From contig CAYZEO010000011.1 of NCBI GenBank assembly GCA_964477815.1, positions 1-27,425 on the forward strand: a stretch of DNA of 27,425 nucleotides, given 5' to 3'. The DNA comes from DAOVGZ01 sp964477815 (GTDB lineage: Bacteria; Babelota; Babeliae; Babelales; Vermiphilaceae). The stretch's first letter is position 1. Every line of letters starts with the position of its first letter. Of this stretch, positions 7,648-16,113 are shown piece after piece. Position numbers and translations under genes: made by a program. Under the pieces are notes generated by a model, which saw only the letters and a list, made by a program, of their open reading frames with translations, did not search any database and was not told the origin of the DNA.

Positions 7648-10182
7648 CTATTTACCACAACATTTTTTATATTTTTTCCCCGAGCCACATGGACATGGAT
7701 CATTTCTACCAACCTTATCAGAGCGACGCTGTTCAACAACAGATCCACCTTCATCGCCACCGCTTGTATTCATGTTGATTTCGTCCAACTCTCGTTCACG
7801 CTTTTCTTCGATATCATGAGCATCAAACTGCTCGAGGTTGAGGTGGAAAATATGATGCACAATATCAAATCTAACGTGATCCATCATATCCTGAAACATT
7901 GCAAACGATTCACGCTTGTATTCGATAAGAGGATTTTTTTGTCCCCAACCACGCAAACCAATACCTTCTTTCAGATGATCAAGGTTAACCATATGCTGTT
8001 TCCAAGCTTGATCAATCGTCTCTAAAACAAGCCATTTTTCAGCTTCTTTAATTACTTCCTCTTTTTGCTGCCCACGATACAGATCATATTTTTCAAGCAA
8101 AAAGTTGATCAGATCTTTTTTTAAGGTCTCACTATTTTTTAAGCTCATTCCCTGCTTGACTAGATCTTCGATCGTCAAACCTGTCAACTGAGCTGTCATT
8201 TCAAATACTTTATCAACTTGCTCTTGAACAATTTTTCTCTGTGGACAAATACGCTCAAGCATTGTCTGAACAGCTTTGATGATAAGATCACGAATCAGTT
8301 GATAAATATCTTGTTCACCCTCAAGTGCAGCACGGCGATATGTATAAACCACCGACCTTTGCTGATTAAGCACATCATCATATTCAATTAAATGTTTACG
8401 GATTTCAAAGTTTCGTTTTTCAACCTTTTCTTGCGAGCGCTCAATAACCTTTGAAACATACTTAGACTCAATAACCTCGTCCTCTTTCATGCCAAATCGC
8501 TGCATGTTTTTCTTTAGAGTATCTCCCGCAAAAACACGAATTAACTCATCTTCAAGAGAAATGTAAAAACGGGATTCACCAGGATCACCCTGACGACCCG
8601 AACGACCACGAAGCTGATTGTCGATACGCCTACTTTCGTGCCGTTCCGTACCTAAAATATAAAGACCTCCGGCCTCTTTTGATTCTGGTGTTAATTTAAT
8701 GTCGGTACCACGACCTGCCATATTTGTTGCAATTGTAACGTGTCCGGGTTTACCTGCATGTTCCACAATATCTGCTTCACGCGCGTGCTGTTTTGCATTC
8801 AAAACTTCATGAGGAACACCATTGGCAGTTAAAACATTGCTCAGTAATTCAGATGTTTCAATTGCAACAGTACCAATCAATACAGGCTGACCCTTTTTAT
8901 GCCTCTCTTTAAGATCATCAACGATAGCCTTAAATTTGGCATTTTGTGTCAAAAAAATAAGATCTTGCTTATCTTTTCTAATAATCGGTCTATTAGTTGG
9001 AATTACCACAACATCAAGTTTATAGATTTTGTGAAATTCCTCGGAATCGGTCGCCGCAGTACCAGACATGCCTGCTAATTTTTTATACAATCGGAAATAG
9101 TTCTGCAAAGTAATGGAAGCAAGCGTATGACTTTCCCGCTCAATCTGCACACCTTCTTTTGCCTCAAGTGCTTGATGTAAACCATCTGAATATCGCCTTC
9201 CAGGCAAAATACGACCGGTAAACTCATCAACAATCAAAACCTGATTATCTTTGACTACATAGTCAACATCTTTTCTGAACAAAACATTTGCTCGAAGAGC
9301 TTGCGTAATGTGATGCAACATATTGAGATTTTCTATGTTGTATAAATTTTTTATGTTCAAAGCAGACTCAACTTTATCAACGCCAGACTCGGTCATCTGA
9401 ACCGAACGAGCCTTTTCATCAACTTCATAATCAACTTTTGGTTGCAATGTTCTTGCTACTCGATCAGCCATCATATAAAGCCCACTCGCTCCATCATCGC
9501 CACCTGAAATAATCAATGGAGTCCGTGCTTCGTCAATCAAAATCGAGTCAACCTCGTCAACAATTGCGTAGTTCAAAGGACGCTGTACATAATCTTCCAT
9601 TCTGAACTTCATATTGTCGCGCAAATAGTCAAACCCTAATTCGTTATTTGTCGCATACATGATATCGCAATTATACGCCTCCTTACGCTCACTATCGCTT
9701 GACGAGTTTTGCAAAATACCAACACTCATCCCTAAAGCATTATAGATTGGGCTCATCCACTCGGCATCACGCTTTGCCAAATAGTCGTTTACAGTAACGA
9801 GGTGCGAACCTTTTCCATCAAGTCCGTTCAAATAGAGAGGAAGGGTGGCTACCAATGTTTTACCTTCACCCGTTCTCATCTCAGCAATTTTACCTTCATG
9901 CAAAACAATTCCACCGATAAGCTGAACGTCATAATGACGCTCACCAATCTGCCTTTTTGCCGTCTCACGAACCACAGCATAAGCTTCTGGTAAAATTTGT
10001 TTGAGCGTTTTACCCCTACTCAACTGTTCTCTAAATTGATTTGTTTTAAGTCCAAGCTTCTCATCAGATAAATTTTCAACACCTGATTCAAGATCGTTTA
10101 TTTTGTTAACGATGGCACGAAGACGCTTCAACTCCCGCATATTTTTCGTGCCAATTATTTTCGCTAATAAGCCTGCTATCAT
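7648..10182 (-). CDS. secA: Preprotein translocase ATPase SecA
   Basis: The ATPase motor that pushes unfolded preproteins through SecYEG. At 844 residues it has the usual length and all hallmark parts: Walker A MRTGEGKT (102-109), Walker B VDEVD (208-212) followed by SILIDEARTPLIISG, the preprotein cross-linking domain, the second helicase half (MAGRGTDIKL, then RGRSGRQGDPG), the helical scaffold and a C-terminal SEC-C zinc site CxCx8CC (Cys830, 832, 841, 842) for SecB or ribosome binding. The ATG at 10182 has a GGAAGG only 3 nt upstream, a short spacing. It is the last gene of the minus-strand division block, 120 nt after pgeF. It would serve the many signal-peptide proteins in this window. 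Confidence 0.98.
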   Translation of the reverse strand: MIAGLLAKIIGTKNMRELKRLRAIVNKINDLESGVENLSDEKLGLKTNQFREQLSRGKTLKQILPEAYAVVRETAKRQIGERHYDVQLIGGIVLHEGKIAEMRTGEGKTLVATLPLYLNGLDGKGSHLVTVNDYLAKRDAEWMSPIYNALGMSVGILQNSSSDSERKEAYNCDIMYATNNELGFDYLRDNMKFRMEDYVQRPLNYAIVDEVDSILIDEARTPLIISGGDDGASGLYMMADRVARTLQPKVDYEVDEKARSVQMTESGVDKVESALNIKNLYNIENLNMLHHITQALRANVLFRKDVDYVVKDNQVLIVDEFTGRILPGRRYSDGLHQALEAKEGVQIERESHTLASITLQNYFRLYKKLAGMSGTAATDSEEFHKIYKLDVVVIPTNRPIIRKDKQDLIFLTQNAKFKAIVDDLKERHKKGQPVLIGTVAIETSELLSNVLTANGVPHEVLNAKQHAREADIVEHAGKPGHVTIATNMAGRGTDIKLTPESKEAGGLYILGTERHESRRIDNQLRGRSGRQGDPGESRFYISLEDELIRVFAGDTLKKNMQRFGMKEDEVIESKYVSKVIERSQEKVEKRNFEIRKHLIEYDDVLNQQRSVVYTYRRAALEGEQDIYQLIRDLIIKAVQTMLERICPQRKIVQEQVDKVFEMTAQLTGLTIEDLVKQGMSLKNSETLKKDLINFLLEKYDLYRGQQKEEVIKEAEKWLVLETIDQAWKQHMVNLDHLKEGIGLRGWGQKNPLIEYKRESFAMFQDMMDHVRFDIVHHIFHLNLEQFDAHDIEEKRERELDEINMNTSGGDEGGSVVEQRRSDKVGRNDPCPCGSGKKYKKCCGK

Positions 10183-10264
10183 ATGCCTTCCCAGCTATTA
10201 TAATAATCTTATTTAGTCTTTGCGTGTGCAATAGAAAATTAAATTTTATGTTAGCACATATTTA

Positions 10265-10293
10265 ATTATATGTCACAGATAAGAACATCGTAA
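10265..10293 (-). promoter_or_regulatory. Possible secA promoter
   Basis: On the minus strand a perfect TATAAT (10265-10270) lies 17 nt behind TTACGA (10288-10293, weak -35). It sits about 83 nt upstream of the secA ATG. A perfect inverted repeat (AAAATT-A-AATTTT) lies between it and the gene, near 10233-10245, inside a wider TGTGC/GCACA pair. Confidence 0.4.
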
Positions 10294-10302
10294 AGAGAGC
10301 AA

Positions 10303-11034
10303 TTATTGCAAGCTCACAACGGTAATTTGCCTGCCTGCCTTGTCACCTTCACGCCTAAGAGAAGAAAATGAATGATCACAAATTGTACACATGTTGTAGT
10401 CTAATTTGATCGACTCAGGCTTAACACCAACACCCTCAAGTAAAAGCTTATTAAACCCTGGAAGATCAAAAAAAACCTGATCAGATCGCCTTTGAACAAC
10501 CCGATCAATAAACTCAAAGTCTTCAAACGATTCGAGCATGTCTTGGCCAACATTGTAGCAACAAACCTTTGCCGATGGGCCAAAAAATATTTTTAACTGA
10601 TCCGGTTTCGTTCCAAACTCTTTGCTCATTCGATCTATTGCTCTGAGAACAACATTTTTTGATGAACCTCGCCAACCCGCATGAACAATCGCCACAACCT
10701 GATTAAATGAATCGTACAAAACAATTGGAAGACAATCCGCTGTCACTACTCCCAGACCGATAAACGGAACATTGGTTATTAAGTAATCTCCTTCTATTGT
10801 AAAAGATCTAATTCCTTTTGCATGACGCTTGGATCGGATAACAGTGCCATCAAGGCCATGAACTTGCTTTAAAAAAACAAGACGATCCAACTTCATAACC
10901 TCTTTAAGCTTTACAAAAGAGGAAATAGAAAAAAGATTTTTGTCCGGTGGAATATTAAGATACTGATCAGGTGATACAACATCTTTTGCGTCACCAAAGT
11001 ATATACGAAAAAGGGGATTGTTATGTAACAACAT
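10303..11034 (-). CDS. pgeF: Laccase-domain purine nucleosidase/peptidoglycan-editing factor family (YfiH/YlmD)
   Basis: 243 residues, the usual length. The family's zinc site is complete: His59 in LKQVHG, Cys101 in TADCLP and His118 in VHAGWRG; it also shows GPSAKVCCYNVG and the C-terminal HSFSSLRREGDKAGRQ. Characterised members act on purine nucleosides (phosphorylase/deaminase activity), and the E. coli member also prevents wrong amino acids in peptidoglycan precursors; which role applies here is unknown. In many bacteria the gene follows ftsZ, as here (106-nt gap). The start has no clear ribosome site, only a weak GGA about 12 nt away, so it may be translated at a low level or coupled in an unusual way. 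Confidence 0.92.
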   Translation of the reverse strand: MLLHNNPLFRIYFGDAKDVVSPDQYLNIPPDKNLFSISSFVKLKEVMKLDRLVFLKQVHGLDGTVIRSKRHAKGIRSFTIEGDYLITNVPFIGLGVVTADCLPIVLYDSFNQVVAIVHAGWRGSSKNVVLRAIDRMSKEFGTKPDQLKIFFGPSAKVCCYNVGQDMLESFEDFEFIDRVVQRRSDQVFFDLPGFNKLLLEGVGVKPESIKLDYNMCTICDHSFSSLRREGDKAGRQITVVSLQ

Positions 11035-11140
11035 AAAAGGTAATCCATTTTTTTATACGCCAACACAAAGGACTAGACAGTTTAAACAAAAGCCTAAAAA
11101 AAGGCCAATCCACCTACTCCAAATCCCCTGCTCATACATT

Positions 11141-12421
11141 TTATTCTGATTTATGTTGCTCCATAACTGCTTTACGTAAAAATGTTGGCTCATCAAGATC
11201 ATTAACATCAATTGACTTAGATGAATCAGCTAAATGCTCTTCAAGACTAAGCTTTTCTTCAAAATCATCCGCTTCACTTTGAACAGATTCTTTTTGCGCA
11301 GCAGTATCAAGTTCTTCCTGAGCATTTTGTATGTCCTGGTCATGAAGAACTGCTGCTTGATCTGCTTGTATTTGCTCGACTTGCTCTTCAATCTCTTGAG
11401 AATCTAAAACTGTTGCCGCAACCTGTATTTTCTTATCATCTTCTTTTTCTTGTTGCCCGTGGAAACCGGTCGCTATAACAGTAACCATTACTTCATCGTC
11501 GAGCGACTCATCAATAACGGATCCAAGAATTATGTTTGCATCTTCATCTGCCTCCTCATAAATGATTGAAGCCGCCTCACTAATTTCATGTAGACCAAGA
11601 TTTTTTCCGCCAGTAATATTCAGAAGAACACCGTGAGCACCGGTAATATTCATATTTTCAAGAAGCGGCGACGATATCGCTTGCAGGGCAGCATCTTGTG
11701 CGCGCTCCGGCCCTGTCGCCGTGCCAGTTCCCATAAGTGCTAGACCCATATCCTTCATGATTGCGCGAACATCTGAAAAATCAACATTAATATGCCCCGG
11801 CCGGGTAATAATATCTGAAATTCCTTTGACAGACTGACCAAGAATATTATTGATCATTGCAAAAGCATCAATCATTGATACATGCGTATCCACAACTTCA
11901 AGGAGCTTTTGATTTGGCAAAACAATGAGCGTATCTATCTCTTTCTCCAAACGTTCTATTGCAGATTCTGAAATACCTGCCCTTCGCTTTCCTTCAAATA
12001 AAAATGGTTTAGTTACAATCGCAATAGTCAAAATATCTAGTTCTTTTAAGGCACGTGCAATCACAGGAATTGCGCCAGAGCCTGTCCCACCTCCCATACC
12101 AGCTGCTAAGAAAACAATGTCTGCGTCTCCTACAACATCCATCACCTTGTCTATATCTTCTTCTGCTGCACGCTTGCCAAGTTCTGGATTTGAGCCCGTA
12201 CCAAGACCTTTCGTAGACTTCACACCCAATTGAATTTTCTGCTCTGCCCGAGAAAGACTCAGCGCTTGAGCATCAGTATTTGCAACAATACATTCCACAC
12301 TATCGTTACCAGATTCAATGATACTATCGACTGTGTTTCCACCAGCTCCACCAATACCGATAACTTTAATTGAAACAACTGGGGCGCCCTCTGCCCGGGT
12401 TTCTTGTTCCAATTCAATCAT
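11141..12421 (-). CDS. ftsZ: Cell division GTPase FtsZ
   Basis: Tubulin-like GTPase that polymerises into the division ring. Seen: GIGGAGGN (22-29), the tubulin signature AAGMGGGTGSG (106-116), the T7-loop region NVDFSDVRAIM and GTGTATGPERA. Residues beyond ~320 form an acidic, Gln/Glu-rich disordered linker, and the protein ends with DLDEPTFLRK, the conserved peptide that binds FtsA and other partners. I start it at the ATG at 12421, 6 nt behind GGAG; the in-frame TTG directly before it (12424) is too close to the ribosome site. 426 residues, normal length. It lies 22 nt downstream of ftsA in the ftsQ-ftsA-ftsZ operon. Confidence 0.97.
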   Translation of the reverse strand: MIELEQETRAEGAPVVSIKVIGIGGAGGNTVDSIIESGNDSVECIVANTDAQALSLSRAEQKIQLGVKSTKGLGTGSNPELGKRAAEEDIDKVMDVVGDADIVFLAAGMGGGTGSGAIPVIARALKELDILTIAIVTKPFLFEGKRRAGISESAIERLEKEIDTLIVLPNQKLLEVVDTHVSMIDAFAMINNILGQSVKGISDIITRPGHINVDFSDVRAIMKDMGLALMGTGTATGPERAQDAALQAISSPLLENMNITGAHGVLLNITGGKNLGLHEISEAASIIYEEADEDANIILGSVIDESLDDEVMVTVIATGFHGQQEKEDDKKIQVAATVLDSQEIEEQVEQIQADQAAVLHDQDIQNAQEELDTAAQKESVQSEADDFEEKLSLEEHLADSSKSIDVNDLDEPTFLRKAVMEQHKSE

Positions 12422-12443
12422 CAAACTCTCCTTGTATTATTTT

Positions 12444-13676
12444 CTAGAAAAAATCCGCAACCCACGATTTCATTCGCACAAATAATTTTTTAATTGTTGG
12501 TCCCGATACATCATGCAATCCATTTTTTTGCTCTTTTAGCGCATAAAGCAATAGTCCATAACCTGTTGCATACATAGGGCTATCCAAAGACTCGGAAAGA
12601 CCAAACTGCAATCGCGGTGGACCCAGTCGCACTTCACAGTCAAAAATAGTTTGCGCAAGCTCTTTCATACCAACAAGAAGCGAACCACCGCCAGTCAAAA
12701 CAATTCCAGAAGTAATAAGTGATTGTAACTTTTTAGATACAATTTCTTCATGTACCAACATCAAAAGTTCACTCGCGCGCGGTTCTAAAATTTTGATCAT
12801 TTCAGAACAGTGAATTTTTCTCTTTATATCTCCTTGAACCATCTCAATTTCAACCTGCTGGTCACCTTCTAAAAGAAGCTCTGTTGCAACCCCGTATTTT
12901 CGCTTAATCCTCTCAGCGTCCTTAATAGTTGTACGCAAACCAATTGCCAAATCATTGGTAAAATGATTACCCGCAACAGGAAGAACCATAGTGTGTCGAA
13001 TACTTCCATGTTGATATAAAGCTAAATCCGATGTCCCTCCCCCAATATCAAGAACTCCAACCCCGAGCTGGCGTTCATCATCACTCAAAACAGCGTGAGC
13101 AGATGCCAACTGCTCTAAAACAATATCTTTTACTTTTACACCCGCACTTTCACAGCAGTTAACAAGATTTTGAACTGACGCAACAGATCCTGTAATAATG
13201 TGTGCTTGCACTTCAAGACGAATTCCATACATATCGGTCGGATCGTGAAGTTTGTCGCCACCATCTATTTGAAAATATTGTGGTAACACATGCAAAATCT
13301 GTTGTCCTTCAGCAACTTGAACTGCTTTTGCTGCAGCTAAAACAGCTTCGAGGTCTGTTGTCCGAACCTGTCCTGTTTTAATCGGAACTGCACCACTAGA
13401 GTTGATCGACTTGATATGCCCTCCTGAGATACCAATATAGGCAGACTCAACATTCTGCCCAGACATCAACTCCGCTTCTTTAACAGCTTGTTTTATCGAC
13501 TCAATTGTTCTAGCAACATCGACAACAATACCTTTTTTTAAGCCCTCTGATGGAGCCTTACCTATTCCTAAAACTTCAATATGATTTTTATCAACTTTAT
13601 TTGCCACAAGGACGCATATTTTTGTCGTCCCTATATCAATGGCCGCGATCATTCGGCCAGAAAACACTTTTGCCAT
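12444..13676 (-). CDS. ftsA: Cell division actin-like ATPase FtsA
   Basis: Tethers FtsZ to the membrane and recruits the divisome. Actin-fold motifs: phosphate-1 AAIDIGTTKICVLVA near the N-terminus, phosphate-2 VGVLDIGGGTSDLALY and the adenosine motif VLTGGGSLLVGM; the SHS2 (1C) insert lies between. The last ~15 residues (KKLFVRMKSWVADFF) form the amphipathic membrane-targeting helix. The frame is open further upstream to 13739, but the ATG at 13676 (MAKVFSGR) fits the family and shares one base with the ftsQ stop (TGATG), giving 410 residues and translational coupling; a G-rich stretch lies just before it. Gap to ftsZ is 22 nt. Confidence 0.96.
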   Translation of the reverse strand: MAKVFSGRMIAAIDIGTTKICVLVANKVDKNHIEVLGIGKAPSEGLKKGIVVDVARTIESIKQAVKEAELMSGQNVESAYIGISGGHIKSINSSGAVPIKTGQVRTTDLEAVLAAAKAVQVAEGQQILHVLPQYFQIDGGDKLHDPTDMYGIRLEVQAHIITGSVASVQNLVNCCESAGVKVKDIVLEQLASAHAVLSDDERQLGVGVLDIGGGTSDLALYQHGSIRHTMVLPVAGNHFTNDLAIGLRTTIKDAERIKRKYGVATELLLEGDQQVEIEMVQGDIKRKIHCSEMIKILEPRASELLMLVHEEIVSKKLQSLITSGIVLTGGGSLLVGMKELAQTIFDCEVRLGPPRLQFGLSESLDSPMYATGYGLLLYALKEQKNGLHDVSGPTIKKLFVRMKSWVADFF

Positions 13677-14461
13677 CACCGCCCCCCTGCCTGAGCAAAT
13701 AGAATGATCTGATTCTCGAAACGCACATCCGCAACCCATCTACGGGCACATCGCGCTCCAAAAACTCCACGATCGTCAAGCATCCCTTTTACTTGATTAC
13801 ACGCGGACAACATAGCCTTGTTTGGCATTCTCATACCATTAAACAAAACCAAAAACTTTTTTTGCCGCCTATCTTGTAGCCACCATTTCGACTCATCTTG
13901 GCACAAAACTCTATATTCTTCGTACAATTCAGAAGGGATCTTACAAATTGTTTCCACCAATGATGCTGGCACTCGTCCCACTAGATTAGAAACTTCATCG
14001 TCTTGCACATCACTTTTTCCATCGATAAGCATTGCAATATCAAGAAAATCTAGGCGAGCAAGATAACCAAGAGATTCGTGATTGAAAATTTCCTTTAAAA
14101 ACAACCCACCATCTTCTGCAAGAACAAGATCTTGATTGACGTTGAGCATCGGAACAACACTTCCAACCAAAACCGAAATAACTCCATGCGCATTATGAAA
14201 AAGATTAATTGTATTGATTGAAGGGAATCGACGTTGAATCTTTTGAGCAAAACAACAAAGCGACAGCGACTTGCAAGAATCACTTGCGTTAACGAATTTT
14301 TTTATTCTGTTTTGTTGATCAACAGAAAAAGAGCCATCGAAATGAAAAACATATCTACTGGCCCTGAAAAAATTTTCGTTAAAAAATCGTATTGCCCAAA
14401 CAGATGCAAGAGTACCAAAAAGTACACCTGAAATTTGTACGACCCTAAAGAAACGCCTCAT
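13676..14461 (-). CDS. ftsQ: FtsQ/DivIB-like cell division protein
   Basis: 261 residues. One N-terminal membrane helix (about residues 8-26, VQISGVLFGTLASVWAI) precedes an extracytoplasmic part of POTRA plus beta domain type. The sequence is weakly conserved; the best family signs are the hydrophobic anchor, a POTRA-like segment (FAQKIQRRFPSINTINL, about 76-92), and the end WVADVRFENQIIL, resembling the typical FtsQ D-R-x-x-N terminal strand. Position directly before ftsA, with 1-nt overlap, strongly supports the name. FtsQ links early FtsZ/FtsA assembly to FtsB/FtsL and septal synthesis. The ATG has GGGGGAAGAG just before it. Several unusual Cys occur (SLCCFAQ). Confidence 0.8.
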   Translation of the reverse strand: MRRFFRVVQISGVLFGTLASVWAIRFFNENFFRASRYVFHFDGSFSVDQQNRIKKFVNASDSCKSLSLCCFAQKIQRRFPSINTINLFHNAHGVISVLVGSVVPMLNVNQDLVLAEDGGLFLKEIFNHESLGYLARLDFLDIAMLIDGKSDVQDDEVSNLVGRVPASLVETICKIPSELYEEYRVLCQDESKWWLQDRRQKKFLVLFNGMRMPNKAMLSACNQVKGMLDDRGVFGARCARRWVADVRFENQIILFAQAGGR

Positions 14462-14489
14462 GCTCTTCCCCCTAAAAACCTTCTACTAT

Positions 14490-14519
14490 TTCATACACTT
14501 TTCCTGATACACAGGTCAA
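14490..14519 (-). promoter_or_regulatory. Predicted promoter of the ftsQ-ftsA-ftsZ operon
   Basis: On the minus strand TTGACC (14514-14519, 5 of 6) is followed after 18 nt by TATGAA (14490-14495, 4 of 6). It lies about 30 nt upstream of the ftsQ ATG and leaves a short leader, so ftsQ need not depend on rlmB read-through. Confidence 0.55.
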
Positions 14520-14566
14520 CACATTGAAAAAAAAGGTTAATCGGAAACTGTTTTTTGAAAAATTAA

Positions 14567-15304
14567 TTAGATTCGTTTAGTTATAGCACCGATATGAAAA
14601 AGCAAGATTCCAGCGGCAACTGAAACATTGTAAGAAATATCAGACGAACGTTGTGGCAGAGTAATCTGAGTACCGTACCTTATAATGCTTTTAGTTACAC
14701 CAGCTCCCTCACTGCCCACCACAAAACATAGTGGCCCTTCATAAGAACAATCTAAAGCAGATTTTCCATTAAAAACCGCCATATAAAGATGATAACCAGC
14801 ACCCTTAAGTATTTGTACTGCGGATTGAGAAGAAGAGGCAATTAAAATTTCCATATGCTCAGCAAGACCGGCAGAAGCTTTTAGAGCAACGCCACTCAAC
14901 GGAGCTCCTCCCTTTTTACACAAAACCACTCCATCAGCACCAGCACAATAGGCCGATCGAATAATCGCTCCAACATTTCGAGGATCCTGAATACCATCAA
15001 GCATCACTAAAAACTTCTGCTTTTCAGGATTAAAATCTTTTTTTCTAAATGGAAACGAACGAACCCAAGCGATAACCCCTTGATGATCTGTTGAGCCAGC
15101 CATTTTATGGAGCACATCCCGAGAAACGTACTGAATCGGCACCTTATATTGCGGCAAAAGACGCTCTATCTGCACAAATGCCTTTGGTTGCGGCTTTGTC
15201 GTATAGATCGAGATAATTTTTCTGCGCTTTGCTTTGAGACACTCAACAATAGGATGAACCCCAAATATGAGCTCTCCCTCAATCTGTTTGTTTTTTTTAC
15301 TCAT
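14567..15304 (-). CDS. rlmB: RlmB/TrmH-family 2'-O-ribose RNA methyltransferase
   Basis: SAM-dependent SPOUT enzyme; RlmB methylates G2251 of 23S rRNA in the peptidyl-tRNA site. 245 residues, family length. An N-terminal substrate-binding domain (FGVHPIVECLKAKRRKI, to ~80) is followed by the knotted catalytic domain with motif 1 LDGIQDPRNVGAIIRSA (102-118), motif 2 FVVGSEGAGV (194-203) and motif 3 SYNVSVAAGILLF (224-236). GAGGA lies close before the ATG. It is the first gene of the minus-strand block; a 105-nt gap with its own promoter separates it from ftsQ. TrmH-like tRNA specificity cannot be fully excluded, but the extra N-terminal domain favours RlmB. Confidence 0.9.
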   Translation of the reverse strand: MSKKNKQIEGELIFGVHPIVECLKAKRRKIISIYTTKPQPKAFVQIERLLPQYKVPIQYVSRDVLHKMAGSTDHQGVIAWVRSFPFRKKDFNPEKQKFLVMLDGIQDPRNVGAIIRSAYCAGADGVVLCKKGGAPLSGVALKASAGLAEHMEILIASSSQSAVQILKGAGYHLYMAVFNGKSALDCSYEGPLCFVVGSEGAGVTKSIIRYGTQITLPQRSSDISYNVSVAAGILLFHIGAITKRI

Positions 15305-15372
15305 GTCCTCAAACCGTCCTCTAAACGCCCCAAAAATAGATAAAACTTTGATATTTATTTTAAAGTATCAAC

Positions 15373-15386
15373 AAAAAAGCTTTTTT
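15373..15386. repeat. Perfect 14-bp palindrome in a divergent intergenic region
   Basis: AAAAAAGCTTTTTT is a perfect palindrome between rlmB (minus) and the Hsp20 locus (plus). A second pair, TTGATA/TATCAA, lies at about 15342-15369. Could be a bidirectional regulator site or just AT-rich chance. Confidence 0.3.
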
Positions 15387-15436
15387 CAAAATGCTGCCAT
15401 AGTGGGCCAAACCTAGAAGACCATGCAAAATTGTTG

Positions 15437-15442
15437 TATAAT
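15437..15442 (+). promoter_or_regulatory. Perfect -10 box before the Hsp20 locus
   Basis: TATAAT lies 50 nt upstream of the ATG at 15493. There is no convincing -35 box at 16-19 nt spacing, so an activator or alternative sigma element may be needed. Confidence 0.4.
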
Positions 15443-15492
15443 AACCTTTGTTGAGATCAATCGATTAATCCCTTTATTTACAAGGAGCGATT

Positions 15493-15573
15493 ATGATCAA
15501 AAAAATATCTTTGGGCCTATTGTTCTGTACACTAACAATATTCACCACCACTCTGGGAACATCCTCATCATAG
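15493..15573 (+). CDS. 26-residue signal-peptide ORF ended by an in-frame TAG before Hsp20
   Basis: ATG at 15493 has an excellent AAGGAG site 6 nt before it and encodes a textbook signal peptide: M-I-K-K, a hydrophobic core (LGLLFCTLTIF), then a Thr/Ser end (GTSSS), stopped by TAG at 15571-15573. The same frame runs on without another stop (QEVVIKLSG, then the Met at 15601) through the whole Hsp20-like ORF. It is thus either the 5' end of one exported Hsp20-like gene broken by an amber mutation, a site of stop-codon read-through, or a leader peptide. The strong ribosome site here, and its absence before 15601, favour a single original gene. Confidence 0.6.
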   Translation: MIKKISLGLLFCTLTIFTTTLGTSSS

Positions 15574-15600
15574 CAAGAAGTTGTAATAAAACTTTCTGGC

Positions 15601-16080
15601 ATGAACAAGAGAATAGAAAATATAGTAAATAGCCTTGATGATATTTTCTCTGAAGATTGGCCAGTACGAGAAAATGAAAGCGAAATGCGACAAGAGATTA
15701 TTTTTTCAGAACAAGATGATCATGCAACAATTAGTTTACACTTAGGAAAAAAAATTGACTCCTTTGACGCTTCAACCGATGATGATAGGTTGACAATAGA
15801 TATTCCAGAAAAAAATCAAAAAATTATTGCAAACTACGACGAAGAAAACAACTATCTTTCCATCACCACACTAGAACAAACACTAGAAGAAGATAAGCGC
15901 CAAAATTACCACGAAAAATATACAACACAAAGCCGTGTGCAAAGAGGCAGAACTCTTAACTTTCCAATTAAGTTTAAAAAAGCAAAAATCGAATATGAAG
16001 ATGGGCTTTTGACAATATTGATTCCTAAAAAAAAGGAAAACAAACAGAAATCGAAAAAAATAAAGGTGCAGATAAAGTGA
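15601..16080 (+). CDS. Hsp20/alpha-crystallin-like small heat shock protein
   Basis: 159 residues. The C-terminal half fits the alpha-crystallin domain: strands around LTIDIPEKNQKIIANYD and YLSITTLE, then FPIKFKKAKIEYEDGLLTILIPKK (about 121-144, with the family A-x(3)-Y-E-D-G-x-L-T element) and a C-terminal I-x-V-x-I-like tail (KIKVQIK) for oligomer contacts. Small heat shock proteins hold unfolding proteins without ATP. The N-terminal half is acidic and unlike common members. The ATG at 15601 has no ribosome site; the upstream, in-frame signal-peptide ORF ends at a TAG only 27 nt before. If joined, the protein would be exported, which is unusual for Hsp20. Followed after 33 nt by the kinase gene. 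Confidence 0.75.
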   Translation: MNKRIENIVNSLDDIFSEDWPVRENESEMRQEIIFSEQDDHATISLHLGKKIDSFDASTDDDRLTIDIPEKNQKIIANYDEENNYLSITTLEQTLEEDKRQNYHEKYTTQSRVQRGRTLNFPIKFKKAKIEYEDGLLTILIPKKKENKQKSKKIKVQIK

Positions 16081-16113
16081 AACCAGCACAAAAGACAACG
16101 AAAGGAGGTTAGC

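Noticed and set aside
11085..11125. Possible ftsZ terminator (GGCC, T-run, GGCT on the minus strand)
   Set aside because: The stem is only three to four pairs, too weak to call; pgeF may be cotranscribed.
12422..12424. TTG start for FtsZ one codon upstream
   Set aside because: Only about 3 nt from the GGAG; the adjacent ATG has normal spacing.
13677..13739. Longer FtsA with 21 extra residues (MGCGCAFRES...)
   Set aside because: The extension lies inside ftsQ, has no family support, and the ATG at 13676 overlaps the ftsQ stop in the usual coupled way.
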